From Carcinoscorpius rotundicauda (lineage: Eukaryota; Arthropoda; Merostomata; Xiphosura; Limulidae): a stretch of DNA of 64,000 bases. The notes beneath the pieces were generated by a model. That model made no database searches. It saw only the letters and a list, made by a program, of their open reading frames with translations, and was not told the DNA's origin. Shown piece by piece: positions 36,430 through 48,960 of the stretch. The position numbers and the translations under genes were made by a program. How positions within the stretch are numbered: the stretch's first letter is position 1; every line of letters begins with the position of its first letter. The DNA lies in NCBI GenBank assembly GCA_011833715.1, contig CM022393.1, forward strand, positions 81,254,952 through 81,318,951, read 5' to 3'.

Positions 36430-37110
36430 TTGCACCAGGTGCTGACAATATACAAACTATATTACTCAAATGGAACTCTGTTATTACTTGAATATTTCAA
36501 GGCACTCTTCAACCTCTCTCTCAAAACAGAATATATCTGTCCCTTGAATGCAAGCAAATATTCTCTCGATTTTGAAGAAAGGAAAAAACAGCAAATAAGC
36601 CACAAAACTACAGATCAATTAGCCTAACTAGCTATGTAGGATAAGTTTTTGAAAGAATAATAAGTGAAATATTAAATCTTTGTCTTGAACACAATTCTAA
36701 ATTACCAGAAGTACAAAACGGTTTCAGAAACTCTTGGGAAACAACAGATCGTTTAGATAGACTGGCCAAAACAGTAATAGATATTTTTAACAAAAGACAC
36801 TGTATGGTTATTTGTATTCTTGATTTAGAGAACACTTTCTATACAAGCTGGCACTCAGGTCTAAGGTTCTGGATGTTAGAGATGGAACTACAACGAGGAG
36901 TTATTCACTGGTTATCAAACTTTCTAGAAAACAGAAAATTTTGGGTAAATGTAGAGGGCACCTACTAGGAATATTTTACTCCTCAGTCAGGGGTAGTTAG
37001 TCCCACATTCTTCATCATGTATGTAAGTGGCATGCTATTAAACGACCAAACTTTCTGTTTCACTTCACAATTTGCAGACAATATAGCTATCTGGAAGAGT
37101 TCAAAACACA
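36430..37110 (+). pseudogene. Jockey-type LINE reverse transcriptase fragment
   Basis: This is the same family as 5210-7600 but on the + strand. It shows ALFNLSLKTEYICP, VICILDLENTF (motif A, Asp kept), GVIHWLSNFLENRKFWVNVE, VSPTFFIMYVSGM and FADNIAIW (motif C, second Asp changed to Asn). A TAG sits before EYFTPQSGV. It lacks the endonuclease and both ends. Confidence 0.88.
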
Positions 37111-37239
37111 AACAGTAACAAATTTGTGGAACACTCCATCTCAATGGTGTGCATGTAAAGCCATGGAAGATAGAGAATGAGTTAACATGAAAGGACAGTG
37201 CAGATTTTGAATTAAAGAATAACTGGTCAGGCACCAGTC

Positions 37240-39729
37240 ACCACAGAGCACGATGAATGTGATAAAGAACTAAAGAAATGCCCCTTAAAAGGAAAGAAAG
37301 TATGAATAAAATGTTATCAATTAAAGTCATACTGAAGAACATCCACTGGTGATGGGTGAAACTCTGGCAAAGAGTAAACTATGATATAATGGAGATAGTA
37401 AGAGATAAACATAATTGATGTGGTCCATATACCAGATAAAAAGAATCTCCTCCACTAAAAGACAAAGACAAGAAGCAAGGAGAAAAGCGACATGTAAAAC
37501 TAATGTGAGGACACATGGAACAAATTCCAAGAGGAAGAAGGTGTGGAGGAATAGGCCAATTGAATCAAAGGATGGATCCAATTAGTAAGAGTAGAAGGTG
37601 AAGTATCATAAAGGAAAGAAAATTGGTAGGGGGTAAGAAGTCGGGAGGAAGTATTATGGGCAATATAACAACCCAGAGCCCTACTTAGTCATAGAAACCT
37701 ATTCAGATACAGTTGAGGGTAAAAATGAGAAATGAAAGAAAGTAAGACAAGAAAAGGAGGAACTTCCTCCCAAACTTCGAAGGCCTTTGGGAGAAAGGAA
37801 TGATTTAAATAAAGAAGATAGATAGGGTGATAAAGGGTGCATGAAACATCATTTGTAAAGAAGTTTGACTGTTGACATCCAGAGGTTAGAAGTTTTAAGG
37901 GAAAAATAAAACATGAAACACGAGAAAAGAGATTCAAACAGAGATAAATTAAGGGAATAGAGGATCACATTAACATTTCAGTCTGAAAGGGTAGATCATT
38001 TGGGAGAGTGATGTGTCTGGAGGTGGGAGTAAAAACCTTATAGTATTGGGAAAAATGAAAGGTATCAGATTAGACTGCTCGGTATCCTGAAAGCAAACCA
38101 AAGATAAGGACGAGGCTGAAGTAATATCAGTATATGTTGGTAAGTATTGGAGAAACCCATTTTTGTCATCCATAACCATTGAAGAAAATTCCCATCTGGG
38201 GGTGAGAAAAGACTTCATGGTGAACTGGGGTAGTGAAATGAAGTAATTGAGGTTAAGGTGAAATAAATTTATTACTGGCTACTAATCTCCAGTTTTCCTG
38301 GGGACAACAAAAAGGCAGAAATAAAACTGCAGGAAGGATGGGGAACAGGTTTGATGTTCTACTGTAAAAGCAAATTCCCAAACCACTTCTTAAAGACAGT
38401 GGCTAGTCACTGAATCTCGAGAAGGAGAAAAGGAAATGGGGTAAGAAGAGAAAGGAAACTGGACAAACTGAACATCTGAGTTCCCAATGGTTCTAAACCC
38501 ATTGTAAGGTCACCAGTACTTGTGGCAATGGAAGGTGTATCATCAAGAAATCGAAAAGAAAATGTACTTTGAGCAGAATGGGCAGGAAATGGGAAACATA
38601 TGAGGCTCTGACTAGGAGAAATGAGCTACAAATTTCATATGAGACTGTTTGACTGATGTCACTGGAACCATATAAAAAGTAATGTCTCAGAAATAGGGCC
38701 ATACATAGATCTATAAGATATGTGGAGGGTAAATGAACCCAATTCAAATGGCATCATAATCTGTTATGCCCAATAACAAAGAAATCAAGTATGTAATGCC
38801 AGAGATTAGGATGATATGCAGGACAAAGTGGAGTAGAGAAGAGAAAGGATACTTTCAGGAAAAGTTTCAGATAGTAGGTGTAAAGAAGGAAGATATCATA
38901 ACAGATTTATAATGTTAAGATGATAGCAATAATATTGACCATAGGTAATACCGACAAATGATTTGTGAGCAGCCCCCCCACTAAGCAAGAAGGAACATAA
39001 CAACTGCTTGTTTAAAAATGTGGTGTAACATGTTAATCTCCTCACTTATATATGTGGCAAAGTAATCAGCGTGAATCTGAATATAAGGTGAGAGAGAAAA
39101 ACTAAAGAGGGTTGGGAAGATTGCCACAAGTAGGGTTGAGGTGCATAAGAAATATAGGAAAAAGAATACAATATCACATATCTGACACACAAAATCCATA
39201 TGAGACCAATCAGACTCACTGAGCTGAGAATGAAAAGGAATGAAAAATCTGGATGTGGAAACAGATCAACATGTACATAACCAGTCTGTTCTGAAGGAGC
39301 CTGGCCAATATGTGGGGACAAAGATTGTTCCACGTAACGTTTAAGCTCGTAGAATATAAAAGCAGACAGATCCACTGTCAGGTTGTCGATATCTTCAGCC
39401 TGAGAAAAAACTCTGATCACTATTGGCCCTTGAAGTAATAAAGTTAACTTCAGAATTCATTGCACAGAAAGGTTCAGCAAGTTCAAATGCAGAAAATAAG
39501 TTGACTGATGAACTCACAAATACAAGTAAAAGAAACAGGCTGAATGAAAGCGAATTAATTTTTAAAACAACTATTTCATGAGGAAAAAGTCCAACTTGAA
39601 GCATTAAACACACAGAAGAGTACATCTGCATTGCCAAATGAGAAGTAACAGTTTGGTAGATAAAGGTAGAGCATGTGAGGAAGTCATGTTCAAATTAGTG
39701 AGGGAATGATGTATGATAACATCTCTGTT
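37240..39729. other. Purine-rich intergenic block; no gene recognised
   Basis: The + strand is rich in AG over 2.4 kb, which creates many Leu/Phe/Ser/Cys-rich - strand ORFs (such as 39046-39420). They have no recognised domains and overlap in different frames, so I read them as by-products of composition. A similar block lies at 25370-26200. Confidence 0.5.
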
Positions 39730-39872
39730 TAGCAGTGTAAGACTAGAGGGAATGCAGCTAATCATCCCAACCCACTGCCAAATCTTGGGCTACTCTTTTA
39801 CCAACGAATAGTGGGATTGATCGTAATATTATAACGCCCCCACGGCTGAAAAGGCGAGCATGTTTGGTGCGA
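39730..39872 (-). mobile_element. SINE fragment, family 1
   Basis: AGCAGTGTAAGACTAGAGGG, CTACTCTTTTACCAACGAAT, AGTGGGATTGATCG and CACGGCTGAAAAGGCGAGCA match the family body. Both the tRNA-like head and the tail are missing. Confidence 0.85.
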
Positions 39873-40049
39873 TGGGGAGAGCAGATGAAAAAGTAAAGGA
39901 GATGGGGTCAGAAGGTTATTACATTAGTTAACTTGGGCTTCAAAAAACCAGTATTTTTCTGCTATTTGGATTTCCACTGGAAATTTGGCAAGGTTTCTCT
40001 GTAGGGTGTTAGAAAGTCGTTAAACCTTTTAAAATTAATACTTCTCTCC

Positions 40050-41400
40050 ATCATGGGATCAACTTCCGTAAGCCCATCTACCTTGTGTGGGAAACCGGAC
40101 ACAACCTTCGCTATGAGGATGGGGTAAGCAGGTTATGTCTCATCAGTGTCTTCATCACCATCCCTGAAGGTTATTAAAGCTCCAAGTTCTTCATTCTTTG
40201 GCTCTTGGTAATGGGATTCTTGTAGCTCAGTCATCTTTTTATCTCACAATATCAGTAACTTCCTTCTCAACCATTGGAAAGCCCCTAAAATCGATCATGA
40301 CTTCATGCCAGCATGCAAGGTAGACAGTTTCACCCCACCCGATGATAATTTAGTTATATCGATACAGTCCTTAATGCTATAAGCTTTCCAAAACATGGTT
40401 AAGTTTTGGGAAAAAAAAGTCTCTAGCTTGGGTTGCACTTCGGCAGACATTCCTCGTATCGTAACACCTGAATGTTTTTGTTACTTTTGGTCCGTTGGTT
40501 GCATGATGGATGGGGTATTGGGAGGGATAAATATTATCCACACGTTAGGATGGTTGGTTTACAGTGCTTAATGTTTTGTCATGGACAAAACAGTTGTTGA
40601 AACTAGAATAATCTTAAACCCGAGGTTCTTTAATCTCATGCACAAAATGATTTTTAGCCAATTATTGAATAACACCCTAGCGGTTTTATTTCACACTTAA
40701 CGACAAGCAAATGTTGCTCATTCTCGTCCAATAATGCATTGGTATAGATCTACATGTAAAGTCATCCGATACACTACCGCAAAAAAAGCAGACTGATCTT
40801 AAAGGTCTTAGACATGGATTCTACCTTTTGATTCTTGGTGATATATGTCCTGTTGTCCATATCATTATAAGAGAGTCCTGTCTAACCTGCATTAAGCACT
40901 TATTTAGGGGTATATCATTTTTCCTTAATGAATTCAAGAAATCGTGTCTTGAATCGTGCATTGCCATCGGCTGACTCTCCTTCACATTATGCAGCTTGAA
41001 GCTTTCAATAAATTTAGCAAATCAGCCTTTACTTGCTTGAAATACAATGGGATCCTTTCACTTCCATCCACATTGGAAACTATGTATTGATACAAATTAC
41101 TCAATTTCTTATATATAATTCTGCTATTTTTGTTCACTGGTCCACTCATATTTAATAATTTATCCATTTTTGTTTTCACGAATGCATTCCTTATATGCAC
41201 TTGAAAAGCCTCACCATTTATAGGGACAGGATTTTTAGCACTTACACGGATTTTCTATTCACTCCTACTAATCGTATATATGGAAGACTTATTCACGTCA
41301 TATTCCCTTTGTAACTTATGAATGATCTAAAGATTTTCAGCTAATTTCATATTTAAAACACTTTGCGTTTTGATTCCACACTGACATCTAAGGGTAATTA
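40050..41400 (-). pseudogene. Second Tigger/pogo-type transposase remnant
   Basis: On the - strand, pieces in three frames follow family order. They include FIKEK and TGLSYNDMDNRTYITKNQ near 40950-40820 (the segment after the first catalytic Asp), then FWKAYSIKDCIDI near 40400-40370 and VEKEVTDIV, HYQEPKNEELGAL and DGDEDTDE near 40270-40150 (the C-terminal tail). Every piece is separated by stops or frameshifts. No terminal repeats were identified. Confidence 0.75.
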
Positions 41401-41629
41401 TGAAAAAAAAAATGGCAAAAATTGATTTTTATGGCACTAACTTTAGCCCGCTAACTCAGACACGTGGTAGTGGTAGAGAGAGGTTCAGGAGACTGTCTAA
41501 CATGTTAAACTACACAACTACCTAAAGCCACCCTGTGTAAATTAAATTACTTAATCTAAGGAAATATTCAAAGTATACAAAAGTTTCATAAACAAATCAT
41601 TCTTTTCTTACAGCCACATAGTTCACGCA

Positions 41630-41735
41630 TTTTTCAGGTAGACCATTCAGCGCCTGGTCAGTGAAAGTAGGTTCCCTCGGGGTACATCCGTTTCTCCCAC
41701 AACAATATTTCTCTAAAGGATTGGATCTAATGATA
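41630..41735 (+). repeat. Dispersed repeat with conserved core (copy 2 of 4)
   Basis: CAGCGCCTGGTCAGTGAAAG, TAGGTTCCCTCGGGGTAC and CCGTTTCTCCCACAACA, then GGATTGGATCTAATGATACC, match the core at 255-420. Confidence 0.6.
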
Positions 41736-42014
41736 CCTGCCTTAGAAAGGACTGTTCTTTGGTTTAGTCTTAGTGTATTTGGTATAATCACTTCACTAAT
41801 TCTTTAACAATCTTAATGACAACTCAATTATTTATAATACCGTTTAATATAAATTGATGGAAAGAATAAAAATATAGTCTGTCGTTTGTTACTCAAAGCA
41901 TATCAACCACTCGTACTTCTTTATTAATTATAAATAATTTTCACTCCCATAAAAAACATTGAATTTTTTTTTAAATACAATTGAGCAAAATGAGAACACG
42001 TAAGGAAGTTACAC

Positions 42015-42238
42015 GATGGCTATCTGTTCCTAATTTAGGAGTGTGAGACTAGAAGGAAAGCAGCTAGTCATCACGACCCACCACCAACTCTTAAGCTATT
42101 CTTTTACCAACGAACAGTGGGATTAATCATCACATCATAACACCCCTAGGTTCAAAGGGTAATTTGGTGTAACAAGGATTCGAACCCGTGACTCTCGCAT
42201 TACGAGTCGAGTGCTTTATACATCTGGCCATGCCAGCT
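42015..42238 (-). mobile_element. Near full-length SINE, family 1
   Basis: On the - strand it has a tRNA-like head (GCTGGCATGGCCAGATGTAT, B box GGTTCGAATCC) followed by the family body. The AAAC tail is eroded. Confidence 0.88.
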
Positions 42239-42701
42239 TCTCTTCATCAGTAATTTGAGTTTCTAATCCATAAAAACTGTAGACGTTGTATTAAGGATAT
42301 CATTAAATCTAATCTGAATTTATTTACATTCATTCATAAAACAGTTGTTCAATAAACTTGTTAATGTAATAAAATAAGTTGAATATTAAATAAGAAGTTC
42401 AATAAATGAGAACTAATGTAACGATGAAATAAATTTGAATAGTAAATTAAAAAAACAGCTTTTCTGTAACAATTGCTTTTGTAATAGAGTAGAGGCAGTG
42501 AATTAATGCTACTTATGTGGGAATAAGCGACATATAATGAGTTAACTTTGCCTATGAATTGCTTAATTGTTATTAATATTAAATAAGCACATTGCTTGTT
42601 TGGCCACTTGTGGTATAATTAATTAAAACCCACGCTTTTAAGAAATAGAAACAGCTGAAGTTTTGTACATTATGATTCATGGTTATGTCGTTACTTTCAA
42701 A

Positions 42702-43430
42702 TTAACCTGTTGACTGCCAAGTATTTCAGTTGCTACAATATAACTCTAATGCTTCTTCATTTTGTTACTTTTTTCGTGACGTCATTTTGGATCGAACATG
42801 AAACAATTTGTAAGTACAGTAGATCCTCGTTTGGCCGACCCCCCGCTGGACGCGACCAGTGACCGCCCGTGTGTGATCAAAAACCGGTCGTTTGGTCGAT
42901 TAAATGCTGGTCTTAACGGTCATTTCATAATACCTCAGAGTGATTTTTTTCCCGAGTCACTTCTACTGTGGTCATAATTGAACAAATAAACTCTCTCATA
43001 TACACACAATGAATGTCCATAGTAAGAAATGAACGCTTGTGAAACTCTGGCGTCAAGTACTTGATTTTATCTCATTTATGATTATACCCATGATGAATGT
43101 CATATTGCTGTTAGTTTGTTTTGTTTTTTGCTAAGAAAAGAAATATAAGAAGAAACAAATGAAAAGCCTTTCTTTGTTAACTTCAAAATATGTACAAATA
43201 AAAAAAAACATGCAAAAAATGGGCTCCTGCAATAACAGACCACCTGCTGTTTAAGACCACTATTGCTCTGCAGAAAGGGTGGTCTTAAATACCAGGATCT
43301 ACTGTAGATCAAATGCAGGTATGGTTCTGACATCTAGCGTTGAAGTTAGGTATTATTAAGAACGAATTAACTCGTCCATAGCACTGTCGGCTTGGTCGAG
43401 TTATCTCGTCTACGGCACTGAACAGATTAA
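42702..43430. mobile_element. PiggyBac-like MITE (TTAA-flanked), split by a second MITE
   Basis: The ends are TTAACCTGTTGACTGCC (42702) and, on the - strand, TTAATCTGTTCAGTGCC (43430), a 17-bp inverted repeat with three mismatches that includes TTAA, the piggyBac target. Without its 492-bp insert the element is only about 237 bp. The same two end sequences occur at 49410 and 50988. Confidence 0.75.
42815..43306. mobile_element. Tigger/mariner-type MITE nested in the piggyBac-like MITE
   Basis: The left end TACAGTAGATCCTCG and the right end (reverse complement TACAGTAGATCCTGG) form an inverted repeat bordered by TA. Subterminal TTGGCCGACC and GGTCGTTTGG repeats fit this type. It has no transposase. 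Confidence 0.85.
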
Positions 43431-45260
43431 GTGCACCAAACTCTGCCAATAGCCATATATGGAAATTCCCTAAAAACAGCTATTATGAGAAAGAGGTGAA
43501 GGGTTTAGAGTTAGGCACCCATTATTAATTTCTACAAGTGTGGCTGTTTTTTGAAATAAACATTTAACATCAAAACTAAGTCCCTTAATATTGTTACCAA
43601 TAAGGCCAATTTAAAATCTCTAGAGTTCACTGGGTACATATTTTAGTATGGATTCAATGCAATAGTGTGATAAATGAGAATTACCTACATTACCATGCCT
43701 ACACAGTATGCTATAAAATATTGTTCTAAGCTTGCAAACTAAGTCAGAATGTCAACTCTTCTTATAAATCCATATAGAAACCTAACATGGTTTCAACTAT
43801 TGAGAATTTATTTGTATCTTATTACAAGAAAGAAGCTTTTAAAGAGGAATGTTTAAAAAGGTAAAAGATTTAATTATTACAAAGCTAAGAGTATTAATAT
43901 ATGATTTTTGAATAAAAGTGTATTGGGGTAAATTGTACCTTGTATTAACATGTATATCGACTTTGTTTTTATTAGATGCTGTTTCCGTTTTCAACCTTGC
44001 TTGCACAAAAAGATTCCAAAGATATATACAAACGTGTCAGTCGTAACTTATTTGTATCCAACCTGCAGAGGTTGTCTCTGCCTCATATACAGGCCATATG
44101 ACACTGATAAAGTTAGTTTCTTTTGCAAAACTTTCATTATGAAGAGTAACCGTAAGATATACCTATCTTCTTTACTTAATCTTAAATTTAAAAGAAAATA
44201 ATTTTGAATATATGTTAAAAAAACAAAAATAATTATAATAATTTAACAGATTACACAAGACACTGAATACTTAAAGTTCCTGACTGTACATCGCATAATG
44301 CAAATTATTTTGAATGAGGAGGTAGATATGTTTGACTTGGTTGTTTATTAGGGGAATATCTAGTATCTTATAACAGGTATATGTGATTGGCACCCAGCCC
44401 AACCATTCCTACAAGTCATAATATAATACAATTGATAAAAAATTGAACAGGTTTATGTCAGCACTGCTAGAATATTAAATTCAACTTCGATTATTTTATT
44501 AGTTCTCTGCAGTAAAAAATAATATAAAAAAGTTAAACCACTACTGAGATGGTTATGTTTACAAAATGACTTTTTATTTCTTCAGCTTAATATGCCACAT
44601 ACACACACACAAAAAGCACTGAGGTCAATTATACATTAATAACTATACAAAATATTCATGGACTGATAACTCATTGGACCACAAGTGATTACTAAACTGC
44701 AAATAATATATTGCATATATTACCGTTAATATTTACACTTTACACTGAAAAATAAATAGAGAATTGCAAAAGTTTTCAGTTAACTATTTTTAAAATTAAA
44801 CAATCAAATATCTATAATGGATTATGAATGAACAAAATCAACTATACATATATTTCCAAGATTCTTCACTGCTTCAAATGGACTAGTGAAGAAATGACCC
44901 AAAAGAATCTTTTTTCTTCAGGCCTTAGTAACATACTCCACTTGTTACATGTTTTTAAATAAGTAATGTCACAGTCACATCACTAAGTGCAATATATAGA
45001 GTTTGTAATCCTGATGTTTTTGGATTCCACATTTTTTTCTACCCATACTGATGCAGTTTAAAACATGATACACCATAATTGTAAACACCGAATACTTTTG
45101 TTGTTTATCCTAAGTACGCATCCTCCAATGTTTTATTATGGAAATCATAGCCTTCATTCTTTTAATACACAAAACCCAACTGTAGTTTCTCTCTATCATA
45201 TGTTCACCAAATGCATTTGCTACACATTTCAGTGTTAAGGTCTAGCTCTAATGTGTATCT
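43431..45260. other. Intergenic; nothing recognised
   Basis: AT-rich DNA. The ORF 43950-44201 shows no known domain. No RNA gene or terminal repeat was seen. Confidence 0.5.
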
Positions 45261-45269
45261 TTTAATGTT

Positions 45270-46470
45270 TTCTGAAGCTGGTACCAAATTCTTTATTACA
45301 CAATGTACAACTGCATGGGTTCTCACCAGTGTGTAACCTCTGACGTTTCCCCAGGTAACTCTGTTCCATATTCTTTGCCACAGATGTGCAGCACTATGCT
45401 TTCTCTCCAGTGTGTATTTTCTTGTGGTTCTTCAGGTAACTCTTCATTCCAAAATTTTTGAGACAGATTAAACAGCTGCAGGGTTTATCTCCATTGTGTA
45501 CACTCTCATGTCATTTTGGGTATGTATTTTTCCCAAAACGTTTTCTACAGATTTCACAACTGTGTGGTTTTTCCCCAGTGTGTATTCTCTCGTGGCTCTT
45601 TACATCACTTCCTTCCAAATGTTTTGCCACATACAACACAATCATTTGGTTTTACCCTAATATGTATTATCTGGTGGCTTTTTAGTTCATGTTTTGTTGC
45701 AAAGTCTTTCTTACATACTAAACAACAATATATTTTTCCCCAACTTATGTGTTTTTAAGTAACAATTACATACATATGTTTGACCACATACTTTACAATT
45801 GTATAGATTTTCTCAAATATGCATCTTCTTGTGATTTCTTAAAATACTCTTTGTTAGGAATGTTTCACCACAAGCAAAACAAGTGTTCAGCTTCTCCCCA
45901 GCATGAATATTTTCATGCAATTTCAAGTCACTATTTAATCAATGGTTTTTTACATATTCCACAGTTATACGGTTTTTCTCCATTGTATATTCTCAGATGA
46001 TTTTTTTAGATTTCTATTTGTTTCAAATATTTTTACCACATACTGTACACTATGCTTTTTTTCTCCAGTATGTATTTTCTGATGCATTTTTAAATTACCA
46101 TTTCTTCCAAATTTTATGCCACATGCCACAATACCATATCGTTTCTCTCCAAAATGAATTTTCTGATAATCTTTCAAATTACTACTTCTAATAAATACTT
46201 TCCCACATATCTCACAAACATATAGTATTTCCCCAGTAAGTATTTTATGATATACTTCTAAATAACTATCACACACAAATATTTTACCACACACTTCACA
46301 AATAAAGCAACCGACTGATTTCTGTCCAATATTTTCTGATGCATTTTTAAGTTACTATTTCTTCCAAATTTTTTTACCACACAACAATATAGTTTCTCCA
46401 TGGTACGTAATTTTCTGATGAATTAGTTTGTTCCAAATACCTTTCCACACAACACAAATATGTTTTCTCA
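45270..46470 (-). pseudogene. C2H2 zinc-finger array, decayed (about 14 fingers)
   Basis: On the - strand, TGEKP-like linkers recur about every 84 bp, that is one 28-residue finger. The best-preserved stretch, 46294-45965, contains CEICGKVFIRSSNLKDYQ, HFGEKRYG, KFGRNGNLKMHQKIHTGEKK. Across the array many Cys or His residues are replaced (for example QYVVKIF for CxxC), frames shift repeatedly and no open frame spans it. C2H2 arrays bind DNA in transcription factors. This one seems an intronless relic with no start exon or KRAB-type domain nearby. Confidence 0.88.
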
Positions 46471-46499
46471 CTTTTATAAAGCACAAATACATCACTCTT

Positions 46500-47370
46500 T
46501 GTATATTTAAAAATGGCTGGTTTGGGGTGAGAAAATTTTATGCAGAAGAGCCAACAACATTTTGACCTTCAGTCATCATCAAAATCACAAAGAAAGAAAG
46601 AAGTAACTGACAAATAGCTGACCACATGTTTGAAGGGAGTTGTGTAACTAAGTGTCGGAATGAAAAGGGCATGCTTCGATTTTTGATTATATTCAATAAT
46701 ACAAGTACAAAGTTATTCCTTTATATTGGTTTATTTTGGGCTTGAGTTGTTGTACAAGTAAAGCTTCTATAATTTTTCATTTGTTTATGTGTTTCTTTAT
46801 TTAGTATTTGGTGTTTTTTATAATTATATCATATTTAATTGATTTAGAGTGTTAAAAAACATGTGAAAGTGACTTTGTGTTCTGTGAATCTATTTTCCAT
46901 TTTTCTACTTGTTTCTCCAATATAGAAGTTATGGAAGTTATCACATTGTATTTTATAAATAATGTTGGTGTTTTGTTTGTCAGTGTACTTCTTACATAGC
47001 ATAGACCTTAGTTTCGTGCCTGGATTTTTTAAATGAATTTGCTATTAACTGGAATGTTATATTTCATTATTAGTTTTTGCCAAATGTCTATTTTTCTACT
47101 GACGTCAAAAATATATATTATGCAGCAGTAAATGGTTTTGAGATTTTTAATTTTTTTGGATATATTTACTTTTCTTATTTGATTTTGCTTTTTGTACAGG
47201 TGTGTGCATACGTTTTCTATGGTTTGTGGAGGAAACTTATTGATGTTGATGAAGTATTGGTTTATTTTGTCAAATTTGTTAATTTTATGTGGTGAGCAAC
47301 GTTTTATGGCTGTGTTTAGTTTCTTATGATGTTGAGTTTTTGTTTCAACATAAAATTTTCTCAACACATG
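46500..47370 (-). mobile_element. Penelope-like element, 3' half with GIY-YIG endonuclease (inverted part)
   Basis: On the - strand, 47367-47029 gives LNTAIKRCSPHKINKF and INKFPPQTIENVCTHLYKKQ (region after the reverse transcriptase). A frameshift near 47030 leads into NPGTKLRSML, NIIYKIQC and FYIGETSRKMENRFTEHK (about 47030-46860), the PLE-specific GIY-YIG nuclease with the YIG, Arg and His positions intact. KIIEALLVQQLKPK closes the protein near 46740. The terminal sequence with GACTGAAGGTC lies at 46560-46580. It meets the + strand copy at 47350 head to head. Confidence 0.85.
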
Positions 47371-48960
47371 GGTCTTCTCATAATCACGACGATTGTAAGA
47401 AGTGTAAATCTTTGCGTTTTCTTTATGTATTTGTACTAATCTATATAACCATTATTTCTGAACTAACATACATTACATCACTCTTAACAGTACATGCTCA
47501 TACGATCATAAAGAAACTAGGAAACTTAAACAAAAGAATTATCAATAGAAGAAATGTAGAAAGGAACAACTAGCCCCTAACGCTGTAAAGGTAAAACTAC
47601 CAAAAAATTGTAATCAATGCACAAACATTATCCAAAATTTACAGAAAAAACTACTTAAAGCCATGTTGAACATGAAATACAAAGAACTACATCACTTACA
47701 GAAACAAAAAAATGAACCAAAACCATCAACTGGCATGATGCATTAAATCAGAGATCTATGGACTTTTAAAACAAAACATAAATAAAATCACCACTAGGAA
47801 TGATACGAACAAAAAACTAGAAAAACTAAGATGCAAACAACAGAAAAGACACCAACATGACTAACCTCAATCAACAGATCCGACCGACAATTAAACACAG
47901 ATGAGATGCATCTACTTACCAAAGGAATCAACTTTGCAACAGCACCTAGGTATATTAAAACCTTAGAAGTTAAAACATGTTTAGAAGACCTAGTCTGGAA
48001 GATTGTTTTCTATGGAAAACAAATCAACAGAAAGAAGACAACTTTGACAATTTTATTGACATCCAAACTATCCAGAAAAAAAAATTAAAAATTTATATTC
48101 CTGAAACAACTAAAAATATCTTAAATGATTTTTTCAAAGAATTTTCTCACAAAACCATAAACGTAATTTCACAAAACAGAAAACTAAAAAACAATCTCAC
48201 AAAAAAAAGAGACATTAATTCCATTAGAAACCTAAAACAAAATAGAAACATCAAAATTCTAAAAACAGACAAAGGAAACGCTATAGTAATAATGAACATG
48301 AATGAATATATCCAAAATATCAATTAGACAAACAAATTTATACTAATACACACAAATGCAACAAAGACACAGGAAATGCAACCAAACAAAATACTGCTAA
48401 AAATTAAAAAAAACAATACAATTAAGAAAACACTTTATTCCAACCAATGCAAGACCAACTCATGCACACCACAAATATACGGCATCCCTAAACCTCATTG
48501 GTCCACTACGACCAATAATGTACACATAATGAATCATTTAATTACAATCTTTGTAAATATATAGCATGGGTATTCTCCAAATATGCTACATCAGCCAGCT
48601 CATTCATCAAAGACTTTTATTTTCAAGTCTAATCTAAATCAACTTAATTATAAAGCCTTAACGGCCAGTTTTGATGTTATATCCCTCTTTACAAAATTTC
48701 CAACCACTGAAGCCTCCAAGATATCCTGAGAACTCTATATCCGAGACCCTCACCCAACTATTGATATTGCCAGCAACCAATTAGCAACCCTCATAGAATT
48801 CATCACAACAAAGACAAATTTCGTGTTCAACAACCAAAACTATATACAAACAAATGGCCTAAGCATGGGCAACGCATGTTCTAACCAGTTCTAGCCAATA
48901 TTTTTATGACACAAGTTGAAACACATGCAGTAAGGCTATAAATGCACTCTTTCAAACTGA
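47350..48960 (+). mobile_element. Penelope-like element copy 1, 5' part through reverse transcriptase
   Basis: It starts with the shared end AAAATTTTCTCAAC and the leader KKCKSLRFLYVFVLIY. The N-terminal PLE segment follows (LNTDEMHLLTKGINFATAPR, 47906 on), then LKNNLTKKRDINSIRNLK and ILKTDKGNAIVIMNMNEY (to 48327). Next are YGIPKPHW, motif A SFDVISLFTKFPTTEA near 48670 and motif B QTNGLSMGNACS near 48860. The catalytic motif C (xxDD) is not found, because similarity stops near 48960. Frameshifts and stops are frequent. PLEs use this telomerase-related polymerase to copy themselves, but this copy cannot. Confidence 0.87.

Noticed and set aside
39046..39420. 124-codon - strand ORF rich in Leu, Phe and Ser
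   Set aside because: It lies opposite a purine-rich strand where many overlapping ORFs open in all - frames. It has no motif, and hydrophobic runs follow from base composition.
45458..46000. + strand ORFs of 75-83 codons
   Set aside because: They are shadows of the zinc-finger relic on the opposite strand; their Cys/His/Phe periodicity comes from the 84-bp repeat.
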